DNA of 64,000 nt, taken from the NCBI GenBank assembly GCA_026315105.1, contig CM048744.1:929193503-929257502 (forward strand), read 5' to 3'. Below the pieces are notes generated by a model, which saw only the letters and a list, made by a program, of their open reading frames with translations, was not told where the DNA came from and did not search any database. The translations under genes and the position numbers were made by a program. Positions 33,100 to 43,389 of this stretch are shown piece after piece. Position 1 is the stretch's first letter. Each line of letters opens with the position of its first letter. The DNA comes from Locusta migratoria (Eukaryota; Arthropoda; Insecta; Orthoptera; Acrididae).

Positions 33100-33712
33100 A
33101 GATTCGAAATGATGTTGGCTGCAGTAACCATGCACAGATTAAAATCCTTGATCAAACGTCTTCTGTCTGAAGATTTCAACAAAAACGAAGGTACAGCGAA
33201 ATACTCGACCAGTAGCGTACCATCTCATGCCTATCACCTTGAAAGATATCTGTCAAGAAGTCTTGACGAATTATCAACGGGAAGGCAGATGCCACACTGA
33301 CATTCACTGGAAGAATCCTCCGCAAGTGTAGTCCATCAAGAAAGGAAGTAGCTTACAAAGCACTCATTCAACCAATATTGCTCTTCAGTGTGGGATCCGT
33401 TCGTCATAAGTTTGATAGAGGAAAGAGGAAGAAGGTCCGACGCACGCTTCGTTTCACGTTCAGTTAGTAATCGCGAAAGCGTCTCGGAGATGTTCGGCAA
33501 ACTCCACTGACAGACAGTGGTCTGTGATACTGTCAAAGAGAGGTGCGTTTATAGAAGGCCAATCAAGCATATTATGTCTTCCTACATATATCTCGTGAAA
33601 GGAGAGCCCACACGGAGGCTTAAGTTTTTCCCTCGAAGCACAGGAAACCGAGGGATGCACCAAGCAATGAGACATTCATTGTCAGTGTGCATTGAATTAA
33701 ATAAATAGATAA
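33100..33712 (+). mobile_element. Possible LINE ORF2 C-terminal remnant
   Basis: Broken plus-strand reading includes SLQSTHSTNIALQ, IQPILLFSVGS and CRPTYIS-like pieces that resemble the region after the reverse transcriptase of L1-type LINEs, then an AAATAAATAG end. Assignment is tentative. Confidence 0.35.
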
Positions 33713-35245
33713 AGTGGAAAGTTGTACAAGCCTAGGACTCGAATCCCGGTGTCCTACTAAGTCCACAATAATAAAGAAATCTGCATAAAGGCTTGAAAAT
33801 AACTTTCTTCGATCCTCTGTTTTCGACTGCTGCCAGCTTGAGCGATGTATCAAAACTAGCCCATTCGAAATATTTCGAAATGTAGATCTGCCGTGCGAGT
33901 CAGTTGAGAAATAAACAACGTAACGAGAATGTTTAATTACGGACAAACTTCTTACTTCCGAGTGTTACATCACAGCAGGTGGTCGGTAAAAGGCGAGCGC
34001 ATGCGCATGATGTCAGTGCTGACCGAGAAGCAAGTAAACATACCCCCTACACACTCCTCTAGATCGCGTGGACTACGTCACTTTCTTCTCCGCTCCTTGC
34101 ACTTCCTGGAGCCAAATCGTTTTCTTTCGGTAGAAGTACGAATACAAAAATGATTAGATGTCGTCCTTAGAATCGATTATTATACGGAAACTTTTCTAGA
34201 TCGGTCGGTGAAGAAAGTTTCACTGTCGAGAATACATTGCGTGATCGTAACAAAATATAAGGGAGAAACAGGCGTTTATTAAAGGAATGGGAGAATTTTT
34301 TTAAATTGCTAAAATACGGGGCAGCATGGTTCGTAGAAGTAAAGGGGAGTTGATCACGTTTTTACTAGGAGCGCTGTATAAGCAAAGGCAGCGCCATAGG
34401 CATACATTAACGAGGTTGGCAATACCGTATGCAAGAACATTGTTGTCACTGCAGCTAGAAATTTGCCCTCGCCGCCATGTTACCATTCTAAATGGAGTGT
34501 AAACAGCGAAATGTGTGCAAATGAAACAGAAGAAACATAAATAAACTGCTATAACTACCTAGACTTTTGAGAGAACGGTCAAGTCATGTGTCGTATTTGG
34601 CTGTAATTTTTATTTAGTGATGTTACTGTGTTTATTATAATGTAAGTATAGAGTGTTATTTTTTGTTAACTAGTCCTGTATTTACTTCAGTGATCTGAAG
34701 AAAACTGCAGTGTGCTTTTAACGTGTGCATATGCAACTTCGCGTTCATCTCATAACACGATTCTATAATAATTGTCTCTTAAATTCAGCTAGTATGGAAA
34801 CACTAGTATCCACAGCCGAAAACGCGCGAAAGAAAAATATTAAGTTAGTTAAATTAGACTTGCTGACCATAAGAACACTTTGCAAGTTCCCCTCCCCCCT
34901 CCAAAAGACTGTTCTTTCCCTTGTAAGTAACACTGACCAGAAGAGTCGCATGTTGCTACAATATAAATACTACAGTTCCGTTCAAATAGTAGTTAAAATT
35001 GTTGAATTTTTGCACTATTTCATGTGAAATGGCTGAAAACAAGTCCGTTTTGGTACAAAGCCCAGAATAGTCCCAAAATTGTCACGTTTTGTAGTCAAGT
35101 ACCTCTGCAGACAAAGCCTAGATTTTCCTTTTGGTCCATAATATGGCAAGTGATAAACTTGTCATATTGTACATCATTCACTGGTACAGGAGATGTTGTT
35201 TTCTTCTTCATCTGCACTGGTTGTTCATTCCATAGTGGTCTAAAA
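33713..35245. other. Unassigned sequence with a tRNA-like box B
   Basis: At 33738-33752 the minus strand reads GGGATTCGAGTCCTAGG, a good box B, but no box A or cloverleaf accompanies it. ORFs of about 100 residues (33620-33946 minus, 34725-35027 plus) lack motifs. Confidence 0.3.
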
Positions 35246-35432
35246 TGGTCAAATGTTTGTAAATGTGTTGGATCAAACTGCTATGGTCGTCATTCATCCG
35301 TCCCTAGACTTGCGAACTACTTTAGCTTACAATAAGTACATCACACACAAAAATGCACGCCGGAAGACTCGAATCTCCGACGGCAACTGCCGCCCAGTCC
35401 GTAGCATGACGCATTAGACCGCGCGGCCTCAC
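35246..35432 (-). mobile_element. tRNA-derived SINE, family S2
   Basis: Head with GACCGCGCGGCC and box B (AAGACTCGAATCTCC on this strand); the middle is diverged. Confidence 0.75.
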
Positions 35433-35682
35433 CTCGGGGCATAGTTGTCTGCCAAGCGTCCTTTTTCCAGAAAACATCGCACACTTTTCCCTAATAACTT
35501 ACTTTCAAGGCTTTCTCTTACAATTTATAAGCAGTTTTCCTCTTATAGGATCAAAATAGAGCCACAAAATCGAAAGAAAAGCGTACACCAATAACGTATA
35601 CTTGCAGTGTCTGCTAAGGATTTAGACCTTAGCAAAACATTTAAGAAAAGAATGGAACGTAGCTGAATATGATAGATCAAAA

Positions 35683-35872
35683 ATCAAATGTTTGTGAGTC
35701 TGAGAGACCAGATTGCTAGGTTCATCAGTCCTTAGACTTACAAACTACCTATACTTGCGGTAAGGACAACACACACACACACGCACACACAAAACCATGC
35801 CCGAGGGAGGACTCGAACCTCCGGCGGAAGCGGCGGCCCAATCCGCGGCATAGCGCGTTAGACCACGCGGCA
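35683..35872 (-). mobile_element. tRNA-derived SINE, family S2
   Basis: Well preserved head (GGACTCGAACCTCC box B on this strand). The body has an expanded ACACACAC run. Confidence 0.85.
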
Positions 35873-36039
35873 TATATAAGAGCTCAAATGTTGGTTGCAA
35901 GCACTGTTGTCAATCCGACGACGAAACGTGAAACACGATGCAGAAAACCGAGCACAACTTTGATGTTTGACAGCAGCACCGCCGAATACAACGTTGGACC
36001 ACCTCAAGGAGATTACGTCATTTCACTTGTGAAGGTCGT

Positions 36040-36460
36040 ACAAGTACCACACGCAGACTCGTTGACGTCTGGATCGGTGAGATGGCGACTTGTGGCTGGA
36101 GTAATAGCTGCGAGTTTGGCAGCGCAGCTATGGCGCTGTAACAGGCGGTACTCACCTCTCTTACGTCGTGCGCGCATGATGCGGCGGTGAGCGCACGCCC
36201 TGGCAGACTGCCAGCGGCGAGGAAATGCAGCGCTCAGCGGGACGGAAAGCGCGCTATCGGCGAGATTCCGGTGGAGGCGCGACGGAACGACAGTCCCTGC
36301 CGTCGGCGGCGGCCGGTGGCGGTGCAGTGTGCACGCGACGCCGCCCGCCCAGCCACGCAGACGCACCGCCAGACCTTGCGTGGCCGCCGCAGCGCAGAGC
36401 CAACCAACTGACGCTTCCCGTCTTACGTAAAATCCCCCCCCCCCCTCCCCTCTCTAGACG
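36040..36460 (-). promoter_or_regulatory. CpG-rich island with minus-strand first-exon signature
   Basis: About 420 bp dense in CpG, in contrast to the AT-rich surroundings. On the minus strand the sequence ATGCGCGCACGACGTAAGAG (ATG at 36177-36175) runs into AG followed by GTGAGT, a perfect donor consensus (exon end 36156). That would give a start Met-Arg-Ala-Arg-Arg-Lys-Arg and a phase-1 junction. Several frames on both strands stay open because of composition. A weaker plus donor lies at 36186, and a pyrimidine-rich CTCTCTAG acceptor-like site at 36457. Interpretation: promoter and 5' exon of a minus-strand transcript, or a transposon promoter. Confidence 0.4.
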
Positions 36461-36537
36461 GACGCGTCGCAGCCTGCGAAGACAGGGTCGTCAAACTCTA
36501 CTGAACAACATTTATAACATCATACATGTTACCTAAC

Positions 36538-36712
36538 AGCCGTGAGGGAATGGCCGCGCGGTCTAAGACGCCATGTCACGGATTGCGCAACCGCTCCCGT
36601 CGTGGTTCGAGTCCTCCCTCGGTCATGGTTGTGTGTCTGTGTTGTCCTTAGTGTATGCCAGTTTAAGTAGTTCGTAAGTATAGGTCCCGATGATCTCACA
36701 TATTATTCGTTC
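36538..36712 (+). mobile_element. tRNA-derived SINE, family S2
   Basis: Plus-strand copy: box A AATGGCCGCGCGGTCTAAG, box B TGGTTCGAGTCCTCCC, then TTGTCCTTAGTGTATG and a shortened tail. Confidence 0.85.
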
Positions 36713-37170
36713 GGCATTTAAAAGGCGAAATATTAAAAGGGGATCAAAACATAAAACGAGTCATATTTAGCATTACATAATACAAGAAGTTTATACAATA
36801 AGACTTGCAGTTTTAAGTCATTCAATGGCATGAACTGTAAGTTTGTTATATCCTTGAGTTCTCCATTAAAACCATGCATGGTGGACTGAACCGGGTGGTC
36901 TGTTGATGAGTCGACACTCACACTGACAAGAACACCTTTGACCTCGAACGCTCGGAACTGTACCAAACCATGCTTGGAATAACGGGCAATCATAAACAGG
37001 ATAGTGGTGTGCTAAACGTTGCATTGTACCTCAAGTAACATTTTAATAGAAAGAAACAAAAGTAACAGTACCACAGAAAGGAAATTATATGTAGTTTAAT
37101 GGCGCCAGTATATTATTACGTATTCACATTACCTAACATCGTAGGCTCTGGAGATGATTTGATAGATTTG
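36713..37170. other. Unassigned sequence
   Basis: No repeat or gene recognised; an 86-residue minus ORF has no motif. Confidence 0.3.
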
Positions 37171-37214
37171 TATTCGTCAAAAGTGAAACGCCAAGATCGC
37201 GAAATATTTATTTA

Positions 37215-37258
37215 ATGACGACCGATTTCGGGGGACTGTGCCAGCATCATCCGGTCAT
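37215..37258 (-). ncRNA. Hammerhead ribozyme motif, left arm
   Basis: Minus strand: AUGAC (37254-37258), CGGAUGA (one change from CUGAUGA), helix II, GAAA (37226-37229), short helix III AUCGGU, GUC cleavage triplet, then GUCAU (37215-37219), a perfect 5 bp helix I with AUGAC. U4 to G in the core probably weakens or kills activity. Confidence 0.5.
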
Positions 37259-37302
37259 GTGATTTTTTAATTTGGTCATCTTATTTACAAAATGACTATT
37301 AA

Positions 37303-37499
37303 AATGTTCAAATGTTTGTTAAGTTTAAGGGACTTAACTACGGGGTCATCAGTCCCTAAACTTACAAACTACATATGAACTACCTACAACTAAGGACGGC
37401 ACAAATATCCATGCCCGAGGGGGGAGTCGAACCCCCGACCGTAGTGGCCGTGCAGACCGTGACTGAAGCGCATCAGTCCCCTCGGCCACCGCGGCCGGC
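37303..37499 (-). mobile_element. tRNA-derived SINE, family S1
   Basis: Inserted inside the foldback element; target duplication TGACTAT (37293-37299) and TGACTAT-like (37500-37506). Boxes intact. Confidence 0.9.
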
Positions 37500-37574
37500 T
37501 GACTATAAAATTATACATGCAACATTGCCTTAGTCTAAATATAAAAATACATAAATTAAAACACCATAACTCGC

Positions 37575-37690
37575 AAGATACTTGCGAGCATCTTGTGTAA
37601 AATGTCCCTGAGGTAAAATAGGCTCCCACGGATAGGCATTCCACGGATCGGAGCGTGGAATATTTTATTCCTTAATCGGTAGGTGAGTTA
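37575..37690 (+). repeat. Dispersed repeat fragment (partner at 40945-41090)
   Basis: TCTTGTGTAAAATGTCCCTG, GGTAAAATAG, then GGAGCGTGGAATATTTTATT match the inverse of 40945-41085. This copy lacks a ~60 bp GC-richer middle present there. Confidence 0.6.
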
Positions 37691-37941
37691 GAAATTTGAA
37701 AAGAGAAATGGGTAGGTTAAAGTAAGATATGGCGCGGATTAGTGAAGTCCGATGGCACGATGAACAGGATTTCTGGACAGGTGAATACAGGGTTGGTGGT
37801 ACCACAGGAATAGGTCTGATGAAAAATAGGTCTGATGAAAATAGAAATGCGATTAAGTTACTATGAACAACATAGTGATTTGTTGCACATATTATTTAAT
37901 CTCAATTTTGTAATTAAGATTATCAACGTTTAAAATGTGAT

Positions 37942-37985
37942 ATGAGCTGATGATGGTGGCATAGTCCTCCGAAATCGGTCGTCAT
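37942..37985 (+). ncRNA. Hammerhead ribozyme motif, right arm, canonical GUC site
   Basis: AUGAG (37942-37946), CUGAUGA (37947-37953), imperfect helix II GGUGG/CCUCC (37955-37970), GAAA (37971-37974), helix III AU-CG-GU, C at the cleavage site (37980) and GUCAU (37981-37985). Helix I pairs four of five positions. The core is complete and the GUC triplet is the most efficient natural cleavage site. Confidence 0.62.
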
Positions 37986-38033
37986 TATAAAAATATTTCG
38001 CTATCTTGGTGTTTCACTTATGACGAATATTAT

Positions 38034-38439
38034 TACATATTCAATCAGCAGCGCCAAAAACTCTCTGCTTAAAGTATTTATAATAGCGCAAACACACATA
38101 TTACAGCAGAACCATGCACCTGAAACTGCTTATATTAATCCTCAAAGTGCAGATGGGGGGTTTCGATGAAGTGGTTAAAACAAAGTGTGACAGACCTCAC
38201 TAATGCCACGTTATCAAATTCCAAATCACTTTCGTATTCGTGCAGTCCAATATTAAAGGCCACACTAATTACATTTGCAAATGATGATATTGGTATGTCA
38301 TGACATACCTTGGCTTTCGCCAAGCACATTGCAACACAGGCTTATGCAATATGCAGCAAACTGATTGTAAATCACAGAGTGAAGTTTTACGATGAAATAA
38401 CTATAATATATTCACTTGTGGTTTGGCACCAAGAGAAAC
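38034..38439. other. Unassigned sequence
   Basis: Nothing recognised. Confidence 0.3.
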
Positions 38440-38905
38440 ACCTCTCACCTGTTTTCCATAGAGGTGACCTTTACTTCAAGCGGTTTTTTAGCGACAAGTT
38501 CTGCTGTATGGAAATTTTTGGTTTCGACAGTATTTTACAATATTCTGTGGATAGTAAATGACTTCTTATGATTTCAGGTGGTGCTATGTTAGTATAGGTA
38601 ACCCGTCTATAGACACAGGTGTAAGAGTCCCAGATATTAGCCTCATTGCTTCTCGTGGTTGAATATCGATTTTTGATACGTGTGTACTTCTGGCCCATAC
38701 AGGTGCACAATACTCGGCCACGCTATATGCCAGTGCCAAGGCTGACGTTCGTGAGGTATTTACTTTTCACCCCCATGATGTTGCAGTGAGTATCGAAAGG
38801 ATGGCATTTCTAGATTTCAGTTTTTGTTTTGTAACCTCTGTATGGGCTTTGTACGTTAGAGTTCAATTAAACTTTACTCCATGGTACCGAGGGTTATCTT
38901 CATGT
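38440..38905 (-). mobile_element. LINE fragment (family L4, Jockey-like), C-terminal part
   Basis: Minus-strand pieces read TYKAHTEVTKQKLKSRNAIL, SALALAYSVAEYCAPVWARS and TNIAPPEIIRSHLLSTEYCK, the characteristic post-catalytic region of this LINE type (thumb and the AEYCAPVW motif). Frameshifts separate them. The same region is encoded at 46360-46640 by a different copy. Confidence 0.65.
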
Positions 38906-38917
38906 TTAACATGAGCT

Positions 38918-38981
38918 CAGTAGTTTGGTCCCTTAAGGTTTACAAACATTTGAACTTTTTTTTTTTTTTTTTTTTTTTTTT
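38918..38981 (+). mobile_element. SINE tail fragment and poly-T
   Basis: Tail block TTGGTCCCTTAAGG and CAAACATTTGAAC followed by a T-run of about 26. No head. Confidence 0.5.
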
Positions 38982-39129
38982 GTTACCTAAGAGTTTTAAC
39001 AACTAAGAATTACGGCATCTTTTCTTTCGGACATGTCAGAAAGATTGGACGTCGCTCTTGATGCGAAAAAAATGTTAAATATAGATTTAGTTGGTGTGTT
39101 TTTGTCTTAGCTGCTGATAAAAAACTATA

Positions 39130-39341
39130 AACTCCGTCTGACAGGCCGCAGGGGGCCCACTGGGTACTGACGGGCCGCCGTTTCATCCTCTGCTCGAAGG
39201 CGTCAACGGATGCGGTATGGAGGGGGGCGTGGTCAGCGCCCCGCACTCCCGGACGTTATGTCAGCCTTCCCCGATCAAGTAGCTCCTCAGGTGGCCTCAG
39301 AAGCGCTGAGTGCATCCCGCTTGCCAACAACACATGGCAGG
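39130..39341 (+). repeat. Dispersed GC-rich repeat fragment
   Basis: Blocks such as CAGGGGGCCCACTGGGTACT, GGATGCGGTATGGAGGGG and CAAGTAGCTCCTCAGG resemble, from memory, an abundant grasshopper repeat that can end in a 5S-like segment. Only the first part is present; SINE S3 abuts it. Confidence 0.4.
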
Positions 39342-39775
39342 ACCGAGCGAGCTGTTGATGTGGTTACACACCGGACTCGCGTTCGGAAGGACAGTGGTTC
39401 AGATCCACCTCCGGCCATCCTGATTAGGTTTTCCGTGATTTCCCTAAATCACTCCTGGGATGGTTCCTTTTCATAGGGCACGCCCGAGTTCCTTCCCCAT
39501 ACTTACCCAAAAATTCCAACAAATGTTCGTAAAGTCTATGGGACTCAACTACGGGGTTATCAGTCCCTAAACTTACAAACTAGTTATGAACTACTTACGA
39601 ACTAGGACGGCACAAATATCCATGCCCGAGGGGGGATTCGAACCCCCGACCGTAATGGACGTGCAGACCGTGACTGGAGCGCCTCAGTCTCCTCGGCCAC
39701 CGCGGCCGGCGAATTCCAACATGATTTCCGTCTCTAATAACCACACTGTCGACTCGACGTTAAACCCTAAGCTTC
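39342..39775 (+). mobile_element. tRNA-derived SINE, family S3, interrupted
   Basis: Box B region TGGTTCAGATCCACCTCC and body up to ACGTTAAACCCTAAGC. It is split at 39520 by an S1 SINE, giving a relative age: this S3 copy is older than the S1 insertion. Confidence 0.8.
39521..39711 (-). mobile_element. tRNA-derived SINE, family S1, nested
   Basis: Target duplication AATTCCAAC at 39512-39520 and 39712-39720 inside SINE S3. Boxes A and B intact. Confidence 0.92.
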
Positions 39776-39879
39776 CTCCTTCCTACTTTGATCGTTGTAC
39801 TCCATGGCCTTGTATTCACGGGAGTGAATGATAACAAAACTAATCTACTACTTTTATTGTCTCATTAGGCCTACGTAAT

Positions 39880-40138
39880 CTGAATTCTTAACATCACCTG
39901 CTTTTCGTACACTGCATTCCATTACTGTTGTTAATGTTCATATTTTATTCCCCTTTCAAGACATTGTCCATCCCTTTCAGTTTGCTCTTCTAAGTCTTTG
40001 GTATGTCTTGCAGAATTACTATGCCATCGGCAAGTCGCAAAGTTTTTATTCTTCTGCCTGAACATTCCTTCTCCACATTTCTCCTTGCTTTCCTACATAG
40101 CTTGCTCAATGTACAGATTGAATATCATTGGGGAAAGT
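39880..40138 (-). mobile_element. LINE family L3 fragment
   Basis: Matches 25000-25330 in sequence order (for example GCTCAATGTACAGATTGAAT). It ends where the P-like terminus starts. Confidence 0.55.
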
Positions 40139-40260
40139 CACAGTCTAACATAAACAGTCGGCGACACTCACTGCTGTGAAAGTTGTTACCAACTGACAGT
40201 TGCAACGACACTAGCGCTCCTAGCGGTGGGCAAACCACCGAAAGAGTAACGTTTTTTATA
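40139..40260. mobile_element. P-like transposon terminus fragment
   Basis: CACAGTCTAACATAAACAGT, a diverged CGCGACACT and GCTGTGAAAG then GTTACC match the inverse of the right end at 11960-12025, including the subterminal AGCGACACTAGC-like block. No opposite end was found, so the limit is unclear; AT-rich sequence to 40940 may belong to it. Confidence 0.6.
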
Positions 40261-40902
40261 ATTATTTTTCTACGTAATTAACCAAATAGTTTCTATAATT
40301 TTGCGTTCCCAGCATTAGTAACATGTCGAGAGAGATAAATAATCATGAAATAAATGTTAATATAGACGAATTACGCTGATTCAGTGGTATAAACGATAAC
40401 TAGATTCATGCGGAAATACTTATAAATTTGTGCATATTCTGCAGTCTACTCCGCTGAAAGTAAGATACTATAAGCAGACGAGAAACATTAAGTCCTGTTG
40501 TGGTCAATGCTTATATGACAGACACTATATTTGATGTGTAACAGCTCGACAAGGAGTGCAATTATTCGAACATTTCTCCACTTCACTCATCTTTCTTATA
40601 AATGCATATTCTTTTAAGTGTGATTACTTTTGTTTATAAAATGAATGTCTTGAAGTTTCTTGCCGTTTGCGGTGCAGATGTAACAATAATTTTAGAATTG
40701 GTTTCGGCTTTGTTGGGAAACGGTTTTCTTGCTTTCGATGTTTTATAGTAATGTTTGTGAGAATTTTCCTTCAGGTACATCTGTGGTGGATGATATCATA
40801 GATTAAATAATATGGGTATTACGTTTCATATAAGTTTCTTACGTTCAAAACTTACTGATTTAACTAGAATCGTAGTGAAGATACCTTGACGATTCTGACC
40901 AA

Positions 40903-40922
40903 AAAAAAAAAAAAAAAAAAAA
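40903..40922. repeat. Poly-A run
   Basis: Twenty A residues with no attached SINE or LINE recognised; borders a dispersed repeat. Confidence 0.8.
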
Positions 40923-40939
40923 TTCTAACTCACATACCC

Positions 40940-41371
40940 GATGAAGGAATAAAATATTCCACGCTACAATCCGTAGAATGCCTGTTTGGTGTTTCTTGAT
41001 GACGACATCCTCCTGAGTTGTCCCCGCCCGGAGATCCGAGTGGGAGACTATTTTACCTCAGAGATATTTTACACAAGACATCTCATCATCATATATTCAT
41101 TCAGTAGAGCTGGATGTCCTCGGAAAAATTAAGAAGTGTAGTTTCCCCTTGCTTTCAGCTGTTCGCAATAACTGCATGGCAAAGCCATGTTAGCTGATGT
41201 TGCAAGGCCAGCTCAGTCAATCATCCAGACTGTTGCTCTTCTAATTACTGAAAAGGCTGTGCCCCTCTTCAGGAACCACACGTTTGTCTGGCCTCTCCAC
41301 AGATACCCCTCCGTCTCGTTGAGGCACGCAAGGCACCCCAACCGGCAATATCTGTGGTTCATGATGGTGGA
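40940..41371 (-). repeat. Dispersed repeat
   Basis: The first 150 bp are the inverse of 37575-37690 plus a GC-richer middle (CCTCCTGAG, CCCCGCCCGG). The following part has GAGCTGGATGTCCTCGG, CAATCATCCAGACTGTTGC and AGGAACCACACGTTTGTCTG. From memory this matches a very common grasshopper repeat; class unknown. Confidence 0.45.
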
Positions 41372-41513
41372 AAGGGAAAAAACGTTCTTACATTGTTCAA
41401 AGAAATTTTGCAAATTTTGCAAGGAAGTAATGGCTTACACAGTTCTACGGGTTGTTGAGGGGACTCATTAGATAAGTTTTACATAGGAACACATGTTCCG
41501 AAATGTCATCTAA

Positions 41514-41706
41514 CGCCGCTAGTCAATTGCCGCGTGGTCTATAGCGCCATGCTATGCATTGCGCGTCCTCCTTCGCCGGATGTTCGAGTCCTCCTTCGGG
41601 CATGGATGCGTGTGTGTTGTCCTTAGCGTAAGTTAGTTTAAGTAGTTTGTAAGTCTATGGACCGTTTACCTTAACGGTTTAGCCCCATAGATTTACGTAC
41701 ATTTTA
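41514..41706 (+). mobile_element. tRNA-derived SINE, family S2
   Basis: Head TTGCCGCGTGGTCTATAGCG, box B TGTTCGAGTCCTCC, full body and tail. Confidence 0.85.
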
Positions 41707-42064
41707 ATATTTTTGTCAACTAAAGATGCTGTGTGGACATATTCTTCTCTAACATTGAGCAAAAAAAATCCTTCGACTGCAATGGTGTGCCAGTGGAGGT
41801 GGCTCAATTATTTCCCTGAAACTTGTCGCTCTTACTAAATTAAGTTGGAATGAAACGTATTGTTGCTCTTTGAGTCTCTTTTCCTATATCATTTGCACCG
41901 TGTACGAATCCCACACTGACAAGCAGAATTAAAATATTGGTCGAACGAGTGTTGTGTGAGCTACTTCCTTTGTTGACAGAGTACACTTCCTGATGATTCT
42001 TCCAACAAATGAGTCTTGTATCTGCCTTGCCCACGATTAACTTTGAATCTTTCCTTATGCGTAC

Positions 42065-42764
42065 TTATTTTATTTTTTATTTATTCGTGTCAAAAGCGAT
42101 GCATACAAAAGGTCAAAGACAAGAGTACAACTATAATACAAAACAAAAGAGATTATATATAAACAAATTACAAAAACACTAAATAAAATCAGACCAAAAA
42201 TTAGCAAGCTCGACGGCATTCTCCTTGGCCTGCAATAGGTCCTCCAGCGTGCAGGTTACTGGGCATTGAGGACAGCTGTACAGGTGCTTGGTGTTGATTC
42301 ATCACCAAGGTAGTTACAGCTGGCCATATTGTCCTATGTTTTACCTACGCCACTTCTTAGTCTGTTGAGGGACTTCCAAGTTTTCCACGGAAGATTTTCG
42401 CCTGGCGGGAGGGCCTCCAGAGGTGGAATCCATGTTGCGACATCAGCATTTCTCGTTGTCCACAGGTTTTGTCGTGCCGTTGAAGGTGATGTACTACAGT
42501 TGACAGTAGGTTTCATAAAACTCTTCCTGGATTTCAGCCTGCTTGGGGGAGTTTGGTGTCCATGTAGCGGGTGAGCAGCGTTCTACTTTGCTTCTCTCTA
42601 TATTTGTGGCAACCTCCCGTCTTCTATCTGGTGGGGCTATCCCCGAGAGGTTGTATAGTCTGTGAGTAGGCGTTGCCCTCAGGCATCCTGTTGTTCTACA
42701 GGTCTCGTTTAGAGCAACATCCACATGCCTGGCATGGACAGATGTATACCAAACTGGGCAGGCG

Positions 42765-42768
<4 letters not shown>
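42065..42768 (-). mobile_element. LINE (family L4, Jockey-like), ORF2 C-terminal part
   Basis: Minus strand: ACPVWYTSVHARHVDVALNE (42768-42700 region), then TGCLRATPTHRLYNLSGIAP and RRREVATNIERSKVERC (42494-42724), a broken stretch, and EALPPGENLPWKTWKSLNRL (42334-42516). The order is that of the C-terminal domain of Jockey-like ORF2. It ends at about 42065 in a TAAA-rich tail. Reading frames change several times; a TC-rich spot near 42516 carries one shift. The 5' truncation point coincides with the A-run of the adjacent SINE. Confidence 0.75.
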
Positions 42769-42818
<50 letters not shown>

Positions 42819-42992
42819 AGGGACTTAACTACGGGGTCATCAGTCCCTAAACTTACAAGCTACTTATCAACTACATTATACTAAAGACGGCACAAATATC
42901 CATGCCCGAGGAGGGAGATTCGAACCCCCGACCGTAGTGGCCGTGCAGACCGTGACTGGCGCGCCGCAGTCCCCTCGGCCACCGCGGCCAGC
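42769..42992 (-). mobile_element. tRNA-derived SINE, family S1, with 48-A run replacing the tail end
   Basis: The plus strand shows 48 A residues (42769-42816) followed by GGGACTTAACTACGGG; the last tail block (TTTGTATAG-like) is missing. On the transcribed (minus) strand this is a T-run at the 3' end, which would terminate pol III. Box B has a small insertion next to it (GGGAGATTCG). Confidence 0.85.
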
Positions 42993-43389
42993 CAACTTTC
43001 AACCACTATTATCTTCCACCCTCTTATAGCTATCGATACGGAACTGCTATTGTGTACAACGGGAGGCTTTGTACTACAACACGGAGAGATCGTTCGTCTC
43101 CATTGTGTACTTTCTTCTGAAGAGCAAAATATTGACACCTACATGTAGAATTTTATATAAGTTGGTAACTTTTAACTCCCATATCTTTCACCACCTTATC
43201 GTTATCAACCCTCTACCACAATAGTCCACAATGGGAAACTGATACCTACTACCACATACAAACACTATTCGTTTGCGATGTGCAGTTTTGGCTGCAGAGT
43301 TAAATATAGACACAAACACTTCAATTTTTATATGTATTAAGATGAATCATACAATGGAAGTATTTACACGGACTGATAGTGATTCAAAT
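42993..43389. other. Unassigned sequence
   Basis: Nothing recognised. Confidence 0.3.

Larger units (their letters stand above)
37171..38033. mobile_element. Foldback element with hammerhead ribozyme arms
   Basis: Inverted arms about 37171-37262 and 37945-38033, outer ends ATTCGTCAAAAGTGAAACGC and the diverged inverse. The interior holds an S1 SINE and a piece of another dispersed repeat (37575-37690). The right arm carries a complete hammerhead core, the left one a single core change. Confidence 0.75.

Noticed and set aside
33085..33300. 71-codon plus ORF after the truncated SINE
   Set aside because: No motif; it overlaps the start of a probable LINE remnant in another frame.
35888..36536. 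Long overlapping ORFs in the CpG island as proteins
   Set aside because: Several frames on both strands are open at once, as expected from GC-rich composition; only the minus donor signature was retained.
40955..41000. Hammerhead-like TTGATGA in the dispersed repeat
   Set aside because: No GAAA box or pairing helix follows on either strand.
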